Source: UBA4823 sp034436035 (GTDB lineage: Bacteria; Chloroflexota; Anaerolineae; Anaerolineales; UBA4823). From it: a DNA stretch of 28,388 bases. The number at the start of each line of letters is the position of its first letter. Positions within the stretch are counted from its first letter, which is position 1. The notes beneath the pieces were generated by a model that was given only the letters and a program-made list of their open reading frames with translations, had not been told where the DNA came from and did not search any database. The position numbers and the translations under genes were made by a program. The stretch is from NCBI GenBank assembly GCA_034436035.1, contig DAOTVW010000037.1:1-28388 (forward strand). Reading direction: 5' to 3'. Below, one piece after another: positions 1 to 8,191 of this stretch.

Positions 1-18
1 TTAAAGAGGTGTCTTTCT

Positions 19-999
19 ATGAAACGCAGCTGGAACTTCATTCTGTTTATCATTATCGTCCTATCCCTTTTTCTATATGCGTGTAATTCAACGCAGCCAA
101 CCCCCTCCCCTGTTTCCGCAAATAAAACTCTCCATGTTTTAGCGACAACCACCATCGTTGGTGACGTTGTCAAAAATGTCGGGGGAGATGTAATCGATCT
201 CTCCGTTCTGTTGCCGGTAGGAGCTGATCCACACTCGTTTCAACCCTCACCACAAGATGTCGCTAAAGTCACTAATGCAGACATTATCTTTGCAAACGGC
301 GCAGGTTTAGAGGAATTTTTAACCCCTCTACTTGAGAGCGCTGGTGCTACCAACAAAATGGTCTCCGTCTCAGAAGGAATTGAGCTCCTTCAATCTGCCG
401 AGGCACAGTTCGAACACGCGCTTGAAACCCCTTCGACGGGCAATAAAACCCCAGAGGCGCAGGCACATAGCGCTGGTGATCCGCACCTTTGGTTTGATCC
501 CAATAACGTGATCGTTTGGACGCAAAACATTGTACGCACGCTAAGTGAAAAAGACCCCGCCCATGCACAGCTCTATAAGCAAAATGGGGATGCTTACATC
601 AACCAATTGAAAGAACTAGATGGCTGGATTCGCCAGCAAGTAAATTCAATTCCGCCCGATAACCGTAAATTAGTGACCGATCATTTGGTATTCACCTATT
701 TTGCGAAACAATATGGATTCATCCAAGAAGGTGCAGTCATCCCTGGCTATTCCAGCATGGCAGAGCCTTCTGCTCAAGACATCGCAGCATTGGAAGACAC
801 GATAAAACAGTATCACATTAAAGCGATTTTTGTCGGGAAAACTGTCAATCCATCTTTAGCTGAGCGGGTTGCAGAAGATACCGGCATAAAAATCGTCCGT
901 TTCTACACCGGTTCTTTATCTGAACCCGGCGGCGAAGCAGATACTTACCTGAAATTCATGCGCTATAATGTAATGGTTATCGTGCAGGCATTGAAATAA
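19..999 (+). CDS. Zn/Mn-type ABC transporter substrate-binding lipoprotein (ZnuA/TroA family)
   Basis: This is the extracytoplasmic metal-binding component of a cluster A-I ABC importer; it captures a divalent metal, probably zinc, and passes it to the permease encoded two genes downstream. The N-terminus is a lipoprotein signal with lipobox L-Y-A-C (Cys22), followed by a short Thr/Pro linker. Family landmarks are PHSF (His72), DPHLWFDP (His156), VTDHLVFTYF (His222) and the C-terminal segment TVNPSLAERVAEDTG. The three His positions match ZnuA/TroA metal ligands. The Asp that serves as fourth ligand in PsaA/MntC-type proteins (Y/F-T-D-S) is Gly298 here. There is no long His-rich loop, only two His residues between 133 and 150. 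AGAGGTG lies 9 bases before the ATG and supports the start. It leads a four-gene plus-strand cluster. The family call is firm; the metal is inferred. Confidence 0.93.
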   Translation: MKRSWNFILFIIIVLSLFLYACNSTQPTPSPVSANKTLHVLATTTIVGDVVKNVGGDVIDLSVLLPVGADPHSFQPSPQDVAKVTNADIIFANGAGLEEFLTPLLESAGATNKMVSVSEGIELLQSAEAQFEHALETPSTGNKTPEAQAHSAGDPHLWFDPNNVIVWTQNIVRTLSEKDPAHAQLYKQNGDAYINQLKELDGWIRQQVNSIPPDNRKLVTDHLVFTYFAKQYGFIQEGAVIPGYSSMAEPSAQDIAALEDTIKQYHIKAIFVGKTVNPSLAERVAEDTGIKIVRFYTGSLSEPGGEADTYLKFMRYNVMVIVQALK

Positions 1000-1021
1000 T
1001 ATGCGGTTTTGAAAGGAAAAG

Positions 1022-1870
1022 ATGAGTTTAACGGAAGAACTAATCAAGACACGCCATTGGATATCCCACCGTCATCCCCATGCGGTGGGCAGTCCTTTGT
1101 TGAAAGTAGAGCATTTGTCCCTGCGCTATGATGGGTTCAATGCCCTAGAAGATATCAGCTTCGAAATCAAACACGGCGAGCGAGTTGCGATTGTGGGTCC
1201 CAACGGAGCTGGAAAAAGCACTTTGCTGAAAATCATTGCCGGTGTCCTTAAACCTAGCGAGGGAAACATCGACATTTATGGCCATGAACCAAGCGGGCAT
1301 ATTTGCATCGGATATGTTCCCCAACGCAACCAGGTGGATTGGAATTTTCCTGTCACGGTGCGTGATGTGGTGATGATGGGTCGAATTGGAAAATTAGGTC
1401 TATTCCATAATCCTACGCGGCATGACTGGGAAATCGTTCAGCAAGCATTGGAAACAGTTGGGATAACGCCTCTTGCTCACCGCCTGATCCATCAACTCTC
1501 TGGAGGACAACAACAAAGGATGTTCATTGCCCGCGCTTTAGCGCAAGAAGCAGAATTGCTCTTATTAGATGAACCATTGACCGGGCTCGATTTAACCACT
1601 CAAGAAGACATTTTTCGCATCCTCGAAATTTTACAAACCAAGGGCGTGACGGTTTTGTTGGCATTGCATGACTTAAAATTGGCAGAAGAACATTTTGACA
1701 AAGTGCTGTTGCTCAATGTGCGTTTGATCGCTTTTGGCAGTCCCAACCAAGTCCTACAACCAGATATTCTTCTGCAAGCCTATGGGGGGCACTTACACTT
1801 CGTCCAAAGCAGTCAAGGGATCGTGGCGGTTGAGGGCAGCTGCTGCGAAGGAGGGGAGGAACATCCATGA
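1022..1870 (+). CDS. Metal ABC transporter ATP-binding protein (ZnuC/MntB-type)
   Basis: This is the nucleotide-binding subunit that powers the metal importer encoded by its neighbours; it acts at the cytoplasmic face with the permease. Walker A (GPNGAGKST, residues 59-67), the Q-loop region (YVPQRNQVDW), the ABC signature LSGGQQQR, Walker B (LLLLDEP) and the switch His (ALHDLKLAEEHFD) are all visible. At 282 aa it is slightly longer than usual: about 25 extra N-terminal residues contain four His (RHWISHRHPH), and the C-terminus ends in a Cys-Cys/Glu/His tail. Both could touch metal, but that is speculation. AAAGGA precedes the ATG. Its stop codon overlaps the permease start (ATGA at 1867-1870), indicating translational coupling. 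Confidence 0.95.
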   Translation: MSLTEELIKTRHWISHRHPHAVGSPLLKVEHLSLRYDGFNALEDISFEIKHGERVAIVGPNGAGKSTLLKIIAGVLKPSEGNIDIYGHEPSGHICIGYVPQRNQVDWNFPVTVRDVVMMGRIGKLGLFHNPTRHDWEIVQQALETVGITPLAHRLIHQLSGGQQQRMFIARALAQEAELLLLDEPLTGLDLTTQEDIFRILEILQTKGVTVLLALHDLKLAEEHFDKVLLLNVRLIAFGSPNQVLQPDILLQAYGGHLHFVQSSQGIVAVEGSCCEGGEEHP

Positions 1871-2703
1871 GCCAGTGGTTATTAGCACCTTTACAATATC
1901 CATTTATGGTGCGCGGTCTCATCGCCGTCATCATGGTGGGCACTGTGTGTGCAGTAGTGGGAACATACGTTGTGTTACGCGGCATGGCTTTTTTTGGTGA
2001 TGCCTTAGCACACGCCATTTTGCCAGGGGTGGCGGTTGGGTATTTGCTAGGCAATGGTGCCCGCGAGCCCTTATTTTGGTGGGCTCTGATCGCCTCAGTA
2101 GTTAGTGCCTTGGGGATTGGCGCAATCAGTCGCAACACTAAAATAAAAGAAGATACTGCAATCGGGATCATTTTTGCCGGAATGTTTGCGTTGGGAATCA
2201 CTTTAATCTCTACCGTACGCAGTTATTCCGTTGATCTATCGCATTTCTTATTTGGGGATGTGCTCGGTGTCAGTGGCAAAGATTTATGGTTATCTGGCTC
2301 ATTCAGTTTGTTAATTTTGTTAAGTGTGTTTGGATTTTATAAGGAATTCTTGGTGCTTTCATTTGATCCAATTTTAGCAGCTACATTAAGATTGCCCGCC
2401 AAATTATTGGATTTCTTTCTGATGATTTTAATCGCCTTGGCAATTGTCGTTTCGCTGCAAACGGTAGGAGTGGCATTAATGGTGGCAATGTTGGTCACTC
2501 CCGCTGCAACAGCTTATCTCATTTCGCCGCGCCTGCCGCGCATGATATTTGTAGCTGCGTTCATTGCATCCCTCTCCGGTTTGATCGGTTTGTATCTTTC
2601 GTACTACTTCTCCTTGGCATCCGGCGGTGTGATTGTGTTAACCACGACACTGATTTTTCTCATAGTTTGGGCGTGGCGCAATGTACGCTGGCGGAAAGCC
2701 TAG
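1867..2703 (+). CDS. Metal ABC transporter permease (ZnuB/MntC-type, ABC-3 family)
   Basis: This is the membrane subunit of the divalent-metal importer. The 278-aa protein is strongly hydrophobic, with about eight or nine predicted membrane spans, the usual size for the ABC-3 family. Family landmarks include GTYVVLRGMAFFGDALAHAI near the N-terminus (conserved in ZnuB/MntB permeases) and the region VGVALMVAMLVTPAATAYL after residue 195. The start overlaps the ATPase stop by four bases, so the two subunits are probably made in stoichiometric amounts. The Fur-family gene follows after 29 bases on the same strand, suggesting that the importer and its regulator are co-transcribed. Confidence 0.94.
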   Translation: MSQWLLAPLQYPFMVRGLIAVIMVGTVCAVVGTYVVLRGMAFFGDALAHAILPGVAVGYLLGNGAREPLFWWALIASVVSALGIGAISRNTKIKEDTAIGIIFAGMFALGITLISTVRSYSVDLSHFLFGDVLGVSGKDLWLSGSFSLLILLSVFGFYKEFLVLSFDPILAATLRLPAKLLDFFLMILIALAIVVSLQTVGVALMVAMLVTPAATAYLISPRLPRMIFVAAFIASLSGLIGLYLSYYFSLASGGVIVLTTTLIFLIVWAWRNVRWRKA

Positions 2704-2732
2704 TGTGCAATGTTTACTACTAAGGACATTTT

Positions 2733-3185
2733 ATGAACAAAACAGAAGAATGGTTAGATTGTCTGCAATCAAACGGTTATCGTATCACTGCCCCCCGGCG
2801 TGTTGTTGTAGAAACCATGGCAGAAAGTCAACATGTCCTTAATCCATTCGATGTCTATGAACAGGCACGGCGGCGATATCCACGGTTAGGTTTAGTAACG
2901 GTATATCGAACTTTAGAAAAGCTGGAGGAGCTACATCTAATCCAACGCGTCCATCAACCCGGCGGATGTCAGGCTTTTATTGCCGCATTCTCGGGTCATC
3001 AGCATTTATTGATCTGTGTAAAATGCGGTAGGGTGGAATTTTTCGAAGGAGATGAAAGCGGGATTGAGGAGCTAATCGATACGATCAGCGAGAAAAGCGG
3101 GTATCAGGTGAAAGAACATTGGCTGCAGCTCTTTGGAGTGTGCAAACAGTGCCAGTCCGCAATGGATGAACAGTTATTAGCGTAA
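2733..3185 (+). CDS. Fur-family metal-dependent transcriptional repressor (Zur/Fur-like)
   Basis: This 150-aa protein is a Fur-superfamily repressor, probably controlling the metal importer just upstream. An N-terminal winged helix is followed by the recognition-helix segment (GLVTVYRTLEKLEEL, residues 53-67), then a dimerisation domain with the structural zinc site made of C95-x2-C98 and C137-x2-C140. The segment GHQHLLICVKCG resembles the regulatory metal site of Fur/Zur proteins. AAGGAC lies before the ATG. Location downstream of a ZnuABC-like operon favours Zur or a Mn-responsive Fur, but specificity cannot be read reliably from sequence. The last nine bases overlap the end of the convergent CapA-like gene. 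Confidence 0.92.
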   Translation: MNKTEEWLDCLQSNGYRITAPRRVVVETMAESQHVLNPFDVYEQARRRYPRLGLVTVYRTLEKLEELHLIQRVHQPGGCQAFIAAFSGHQHLLICVKCGRVEFFEGDESGIEELIDTISEKSGYQVKEHWLQLFGVCKQCQSAMDEQLLA

Positions 3186-4340
3186 ATCTAGGCTGGCTTG
3201 TTCGATGCGCTGTATGATTTCAGCAGATTCGGCTTGATCGGCAAGATAAATACGCCCACTTTTATCCACATGCGTAGGAATCCATTGAAAATCGAGCAGT
3301 TTTGCGCCTTGAAAACGCACAAGCAACATCACTCCCTGCTGATGATCGCGCTGCCATTGATCGAACAAAAAATTCCCTAAACCATAAAAAACCCAAGACC
3401 CATTTATTTTTTGATAACCCTGAACAACATGGGTGTGATTACCTACAACTATGTCGGCACCCTCATCAACTATCATGTGTGCCAGATTTCGTTGGATCCA
3501 ATTCGGTATGGCACTGTCTTCCGGACCCCAATGCGGCATAAATATCACCACATCCGCTTCTTTACGAGCTATTCGCATGAGCTTCTGGATGTTCTCTTTT
3601 GTTAAGTGAGCGATGCCCGCTTTATTTTGAGCAGCATATACACCACCTTGCTCTATTTGTCCCTGAGAGAGGATGGCAAAACGCACACCATGGATGTTGA
3701 AAAAGAGGGGTTGCAATGCTTCATCTTCATTTTTCCCCGCTCCCACAGTCTGAATACCCACTCTATGGAGGTTATCCAATGTATCGAAAAAAGCTTGGTC
3801 TCCACAAGTTGTAACTCCGCAATCTTTGATGTGATTGGTGGCAACACTCATGGCATCGAATCCAGCCCGTGCTAACGCATCGGCATTTTCTGGACTTCCA
3901 ACCAGTACATAGGTGGACACACAGCCTGTATGAGGCGCGATATCGCTCATTGTCGCATTGAAAGTACCAATCGCCAGATCCGCTTTTTGGATATAGGGAC
4001 GAACCTCATCATAAGGATAATCAACGTTCTCTGCTTTATCTATGGCTGCCTGGACACAGCGTGCTGGCACAATAACCCCAGTAAAAAGGAGAGTAGTAAT
4101 TGATGGGGATGATGGTGAAGGCGATAGAGTTGCATAAAAAATCTGGCGCGTCGGAGTTCTGCTTGGAGATGCGGTAAATGACAGCGAGGTTCTTGTGTCT
4201 TGCAGCGTGGGCGAAGGAGTAACCAAGTTTATTATTGATGAAGCAGGTGGAGTAGCACATGCCGAGCTGATCAAGATGACGAAAAGACAAAGGATAAATG
4301 CATGTTTTATCGTTATCCCAGCGATTTTTTCCCTCATCAT
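3177..4340 (-). CDS. CapA-family lipoprotein (poly-gamma-glutamate/capsule biosynthesis-type, metallophosphatase fold)
   Basis: A secreted, lipid-anchored protein of the CapA family. After a signal peptide with lipobox I-S-S-A-C (Cys28), a Ser/Thr/Pro-rich linker runs to about residue 80, followed by the CapA domain. Visible motifs are ADLAIGTFNATMSD, SVATNHIKDCG, MPHWGPE, DIVVGNHTHVVQGYQ and YGLGNFLFDQ, which carry the His/Asn/Asp residues typical of this metallophosphatase-like fold. In Bacillus, CapA acts in capsule export and anchoring. No capsule synthesis genes are visible here, so the substrate is unknown; many homologues serve other envelope roles. Two in-frame ATGs (4340 and 4337) are possible. 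The start lies two bases after the queG stop, implying coupling with that gene. Confidence 0.88.
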   Translation of the reverse strand: MMREKIAGITIKHAFILCLFVILISSACATPPASSIINLVTPSPTLQDTRTSLSFTASPSRTPTRQIFYATLSPSPSSPSITTLLFTGVIVPARCVQAAIDKAENVDYPYDEVRPYIQKADLAIGTFNATMSDIAPHTGCVSTYVLVGSPENADALARAGFDAMSVATNHIKDCGVTTCGDQAFFDTLDNLHRVGIQTVGAGKNEDEALQPLFFNIHGVRFAILSQGQIEQGGVYAAQNKAGIAHLTKENIQKLMRIARKEADVVIFMPHWGPEDSAIPNWIQRNLAHMIVDEGADIVVGNHTHVVQGYQKINGSWVFYGLGNFLFDQWQRDHQQGVMLLVRFQGAKLLDFQWIPTHVDKSGRIYLADQAESAEIIQRIEQASLDLR

Positions 4341-4342
4341 AC

Positions 4343-5572
4343 TTATTCTACACCAATGATATTGCGAATTAAGCTGAGTACTGTCTCGTCTTGCTCATAT
4401 TGGATGTGTTGTCGAAGGGCATTCTTTGCTGCTTCACTATCTATTTGTTGCAGGCTCCAAACAATATGTTGCCTTACCAACCCATCTGGGTGTGACCTTA
4501 ATGCCCGAGCCAATATTGAAACGATCTCTTCGGATACTTGGGGGTCTTTTTGGGCTCGATTCCCCAACACAATTGCGGTATTGCGGGCTAACCCGCGCCA
4601 TTTTGCACGCTGCAATGGGCTTTGCGGGTAACGATGGCGGAATTGTTCTTCATCGGATTGTAGGACCTCAGCGAGATTGATTGGGAACAAATCCATTCTG
4701 AGCTGGAAAACTGGGTCAACCGGCTGTTCAAGGGCATGATTATTCCATGGACACACGATCTGACAAAGATCACAACCAAAGACCCAGTCATCGATGAGAA
4801 GTCGCAATGAATCAGGTATGGCGTTTTTCAATTCAATCGTCAAATAGGAAATACAACGGCGAGCATCAAGGGTTCGGTCGGGAAGAATACAGTGAGTCGG
4901 ACAGGCTTGAATACAGCGGTTGCATTTCCCACAGAAATCCGCCGTGAATGGATCATCTGATGGCAATGGGATATCGAGCAGAATCTCGCCAAGGAAGAAA
5001 AAAGAGCCGATCTTGGGATTGATTAAACACGAATTTTTACCCACCCAGCCCAAACCAGCTCGTTGCGCCAAATCTCTTTCAAGGATAGGCGCACTGTCGG
5101 TAAATACCCGGTATTGGATGGGCTTACCGCAAGCCTCTGCAATCGATTTCGCCAGGTCTTTCATGCGCTTTTTCAAGACGCCGTGATAATCTTTTCCCCA
5201 AGCATACGCTGCCACCCGCCCGGTTGGAATCAGATTTGGTTTTTTACTTTCGTTTCGCTGATTCAAGGGAAAGTCTGGGGATGGATCAGATGATGAAAGA
5301 ATGCCTTCATCAGGGTCTTTACATGGGTTAGGATAACGAGCGGCAAGGATGATAATCGATTGGCATTCCGCCAGCAATTCTTTAGGGTTGGCGCGACAAA
5401 TTTGGGCGCGGGGGTTAGCAAGGTATTCCATTTCCCCCTGATAGCCTGCCTGAATCCAGGATTGATAGATATCATAATGATCAGGGGGATCAGGAGTTGT
5501 GATCCCCACCAGATCAAATCCAAATTCTATTGCCTTTTTTTTAATGTCGCGGACGAGTTTCAAACTGTCCAT
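4343..5572 (-). CDS. queG: Epoxyqueuosine reductase
   Basis: This is the cobalamin and iron-sulfur enzyme that reduces epoxyqueuosine to queuosine in the wobble position of GUN-decoding tRNAs. The N-terminal QueG domain shows GLGWVGKNSCLI and a conserved Asp in TDSAPILERDLAQRAG. The two [4Fe-4S] motifs follow: C-x2-C-x2-C-x3-CP (CGKCNRCIQACP) and the second set in FGCDLCQIVCPWN. The C-terminus (about 320-409) has HEAT-like helical repeats, as in longer QueG proteins. The length of 409 aa is within the range for QueG carrying that extension. No strong Shine-Dalgarno is seen before the ATG. Together with miaB it makes this minus-strand block rich in tRNA modification genes. Confidence 0.94.
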   Translation of the reverse strand: MDSLKLVRDIKKKAIEFGFDLVGITTPDPPDHYDIYQSWIQAGYQGEMEYLANPRAQICRANPKELLAECQSIIILAARYPNPCKDPDEGILSSSDPSPDFPLNQRNESKKPNLIPTGRVAAYAWGKDYHGVLKKRMKDLAKSIAEACGKPIQYRVFTDSAPILERDLAQRAGLGWVGKNSCLINPKIGSFFFLGEILLDIPLPSDDPFTADFCGKCNRCIQACPTHCILPDRTLDARRCISYLTIELKNAIPDSLRLLIDDWVFGCDLCQIVCPWNNHALEQPVDPVFQLRMDLFPINLAEVLQSDEEQFRHRYPQSPLQRAKWRGLARNTAIVLGNRAQKDPQVSEEIVSILARALRSHPDGLVRQHIVWSLQQIDSEAAKNALRQHIQYEQDETVLSLIRNIIGVE

Positions 5573-5579
5573 TTATGTA

Positions 5580-5613
5580 GCGTGATATGGGGTGCGCATG
5601 CCGCACACCCACA
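5580..5613 (-). other. Intergenic hairpin between lipoprotein gene and queG
   Basis: In the 60-base gap after the lipoprotein stop at 5633, the minus strand carries GGGTGTGC, a five-base loop, then GCGCACCC, an 8-bp stem with one G-U pair. No T-tract follows, so an intrinsic terminator is only weakly supported; it may be a transcript-stabilising or processing hairpin. Confidence 0.4.
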
Positions 5614-5632
5614 TTCTATTTCCGCATTCCAT

Positions 5633-6667
5633 TTATTGACACGTTAATGCAAAGTTCACAACATTCGATGAAATATCCACCGGAGCGGTAATATGCAGCT
5701 TCGCCCAGCCACTCATCGAGCTGCTGATCGTTAATTGAAATGAATTGGTATAGTTGCCTGGGTTGACATTTTGGGTCAATGGATCGGGTAAGGTTAATTT
5801 CACATCCGGCGTACCGCTTCCAGCTTCCAGTTTATAAGTTACCGAAGTAGCCTGGCTGACGGTAAATTGTATCGGGAAGACAAAGGTATGCGGACAGGTG
5901 CCGGTAAAACTCGCATTATCCACTGAAATAGCTGGGTTGGTAATTACACTGCTCGAAGTGGGAGCAACGGTTGGGCTGGGGGTGCCGGGTGTTCCCAGGG
6001 TAGCGGTTGGACCTGTGGGGGTAACTGAAGCAACCACAGTCCCATTGGCAGCAACGTTGATCCAGACGTAAAACGCCTGGTCGGCATTTGGACCAAGCCC
6101 AAAGTTTTTCCCTTGCGGATTTCGCAACATGTAATAACCAATGTATTGCCCTGGCGTGGCAGGTGAAACGAGGTCAACGGTTAAATCCACTGTGCCATTT
6201 GGGGGAACATCACCCGGCAGCGGGATGGCTGTAGGCGAGTTCATCTTTTCGCCGCTGAAGAAAATCAAGGAATAGGCGGAGGTCCAGGTCGTGTATCCGG
6301 CATTTTTTAACCGCCAGGTCTTTTTGAAGCTCTGGTTTGGGGCAAATACCGTATTATCAGGAACAGTGACATCTGCAACGAACTCGACTCGATCCATTAC
6401 TGTTCCTGCAGCAGCGGGTGGCAGTGTCGCCGTTGGAGGAGCAGAGGTGGCAGTAATCGTCGGGGTTTCGGTCGGAGGTTGGGTAGGGGTATCGGTAGGA
6501 ACAGGCGTTACCGCTGCCATTTCTGTCATCCGGGCGGAAGCCGTTTCTGCAGCTGCAGTAAAGACTGCCTGTGGATTCGGTGTGGCTTCCCCCTTCCCCT
6601 TACATCCGCTTATCAAAAGTGTGATGGCTAGCATGAATGCTCCTAGCCTTTCCATTCTTGTGAACAT
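5633..6667 (-). CDS. Lipoprotein with NBR1-type Ig-like domain
   Basis: An exported lipid-anchored protein of unknown role. It has a signal peptide with lipobox L-I-S-G-C (Cys22), the short helix-like motif AVFTAAAETASARMTEM shared with the next two genes, a Thr/Pro linker (about 53-88), and an NBR1-type Ig domain (about 92-205) with the hallmark W-R-L-K-N-A-G...W pattern. A Ser/Thr/Pro spacer then leads to a C-terminal beta-rich domain with two Cys that I do not recognise. AAGGAG lies six bases before the ATG and fixes the start. NBR1-Ig domains in bacteria are often adhesion or binding modules; the ligand is unknown. Two neighbouring genes share the linker style, indicating a local paralogue family. 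Confidence 0.85.
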   Translation of the reverse strand: MFTRMERLGAFMLAITLLISGCKGKGEATPNPQAVFTAAAETASARMTEMAAVTPVPTDTPTQPPTETPTITATSAPPTATLPPAAAGTVMDRVEFVADVTVPDNTVFAPNQSFKKTWRLKNAGYTTWTSAYSLIFFSGEKMNSPTAIPLPGDVPPNGTVDLTVDLVSPATPGQYIGYYMLRNPQGKNFGLGPNADQAFYVWINVAANGTVVASVTPTGPTATLGTPGTPSPTVAPTSSSVITNPAISVDNASFTGTCPHTFVFPIQFTVSQATSVTYKLEAGSGTPDVKLTLPDPLTQNVNPGNYTNSFQLTISSSMSGWAKLHITAPVDISSNVVNFALTCQ

Positions 6668-6847
6668 ACGTACTCCTTATCTACAGTTTCTTACCTGACT
6701 GCTCAGCGTTATTTCGTTATTGGTGGGTTTGAATACGATGCTTTTTAACCATGCATTCATTCCTAGCGAACAGGCTTGTCTACTTTGGCAGTATTGCTTC
6801 GTTAGTGAAAAATACACAGCACAAGTTGAGCAGCGATTGATAACGTT

Positions 6848-6853
6848 ATTATA
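6848..6853 (-). promoter_or_regulatory. Possible -10 element upstream of the NBR1 lipoprotein gene
   Basis: A perfect TATAAT on the minus strand lies about 180 bases before the lipoprotein start at 6667, inside the 271-base intergenic gap. No convincing -35 hexamer is seen 16-18 bases upstream. The remainder of the gap shows no other clear feature. Confidence 0.25.
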
Positions 6854-6938
6854 CTGATACACGATTAGGATAATCCTTGCAGGTGAAATTCTCATCGTAT
6901 ATTAACGAACCCTTGTGCACCGCTTCCGCTTTTTGCTA

Positions 6939-8111
6939 TCAGGGATGCTCGATACGCGGTGAACTCCAGATCGCCCAATCATCTGTGGCGGGACCATTGG
7001 CTAAGACCGCCAGCATGAATTGAACTGTTTTGCCTTTCAAAGCGGAGAGATTCACATCCACCGCGGTCAAATCTCCCGAACAGGTTTTATCCCAGGTCTG
7101 GATGGTGTTGATTTTTCCATCTACCACAGCGTTCAAGCGGAATTTCACTTTGGCGGAGCCACATGCCCCACCGGTAAGCATAAACCCAATGCGGGCGCGG
7201 AAATGGTCGCCATTTTGTACCGTATAAGCTGGATAAGTACCCGCTATGAAACCATTATCTACTCGCTTGGGATAGGTGAGTAAAACTTTGCTTGAAGTGG
7301 AACCATTTTCTAAGGTCACACCTTCTTTTATTTTGGCTGTTCCATTAGGATCATCATCGGCATTATTGAAGGTGATATCGTTTTCGAAGGTGCTACCGGT
7401 GCCACTCTTCCATACAGCAGCATTCGCTTTGGAAAGGAAATCGAAAACCACTCCGCTTTGGGTAGGGACTTTTATTTGAACATAAAAAGATTGGTTGTTA
7501 TCGCCAATCCCGAAGATACCATTGGATGCATTGCGTAACTTGTATTCCCCCTTATAGGTTCCTCCGGCTGTCGGTGCAGTAAGGGTGACCGATACGTCCA
7601 CCATTTCTCCCGGCGCAACATATTTCGGCAAGGGAACCGAAGCGGGTGTGCCCATCGGTTCTCCGGCTGTAAAGACAAGCGCATATTGGGGTGACCAAGT
7701 GCAAGCGCCAGCATTTTGAAGGCGCCATGTTTTTGTGAAAGTAGCTCCTGGATCCACAACACTGTTATCAGGATAAGTGATGTCTTTGATAAATTTAACT
7801 CGATCGCAAGGCAACGGGGTCGGAGTGGGAGGGATCGCAGTATTGGTTGGAGTGGGAGGGATCTCCGTTGCGGTTGGGTTTGGAGTGGCTGGAATCGCAA
7901 TCGTTGGAATTGCTATTTGAGTCGACGTGGCGGGAAACAGGGTTGCTTGGACTAATTGAGCCGCAACCGTTTGAGCAGCCGCGGTATAGAGTGCTGCCCC
8001 GGATGGTGTAGTTGTTGCGCCACGCCGTGGCATGTTACAGGAAGCCAGCAGCAAAAGGAATAGAATAGTGACGATATAAATACGATTTCGTAAAATAGGA
8101 TTGTTTTTCAT
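6939..8111 (-). CDS. Lipoprotein with NBR1-type Ig domain and C-terminal jelly-roll-like domain
   Basis: A second exported lipoprotein. I chose the ATG at 8111 rather than an in-frame TTG two codons upstream; neither has a visible Shine-Dalgarno. Lipobox L-L-A-S-C places the lipidated Cys at residue 25. The motif ALYTAAAQTVAAQL is followed by a Thr/Pro linker, then an NBR1-type Ig domain (about 103-215; DRVKFIKDITYPDNSVV, KTWRLQNAGACTW). The last 170 residues form a separate beta-rich domain ending DDWAIWSSPRI, a pattern reminiscent of NPCBM/jelly-roll carbohydrate-binding modules, though this assignment is tentative. The gene sits after a perfect 15-bp hairpin and downstream of another lipoprotein gene. 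Function unknown; binding of an extracellular polymer is a reasonable guess. Confidence 0.83.
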   Translation of the reverse strand: MKNNPILRNRIYIVTILFLLLLASCNMPRRGATTTPSGAALYTAAAQTVAAQLVQATLFPATSTQIAIPTIAIPATPNPTATEIPPTPTNTAIPPTPTPLPCDRVKFIKDITYPDNSVVDPGATFTKTWRLQNAGACTWSPQYALVFTAGEPMGTPASVPLPKYVAPGEMVDVSVTLTAPTAGGTYKGEYKLRNASNGIFGIGDNNQSFYVQIKVPTQSGVVFDFLSKANAAVWKSGTGSTFENDITFNNADDDPNGTAKIKEGVTLENGSTSSKVLLTYPKRVDNGFIAGTYPAYTVQNGDHFRARIGFMLTGGACGSAKVKFRLNAVVDGKINTIQTWDKTCSGDLTAVDVNLSALKGKTVQFMLAVLANGPATDDWAIWSSPRIEHP

Positions 8112-8128
8112 AGGCAAGATAAAATCAC

Positions 8129-8175
8129 AGCCTTGTAGAATGCGTTGTTTTTTGTCAAAGGCATTCTACAAGGCT
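8129..8175 (-). terminator. Perfect 15-bp hairpin between two lipoprotein genes
   Basis: AGCCTTGTAGAATGC at 8129-8143 is exactly complementary to 8161-8175, with a 17-base loop. It lies 16 bases after the stop of the SH3 lipoprotein gene and 17 bases before the next start. On the minus strand it is followed by GTGATTTTATC, a poor T-tract. It may terminate, attenuate or protect the upstream message. Confidence 0.6.
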
Positions 8176-8191
8176 AAGCGTTGATGACAGA

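Noticed and set aside
1713..2201. A 162-codon open frame antisense to the ABC ATPase and permease genes
   Set aside because: It is a shadow of two well-supported coding regions; its translation is Pro/Ala/Thr-rich with no recognisable motifs.
6291..6698. Plus-strand open frame rich in Val, Gly and Ser
   Set aside because: It is the antisense reading of the Thr/Pro linker of the NBR1 lipoprotein and has no independent support.
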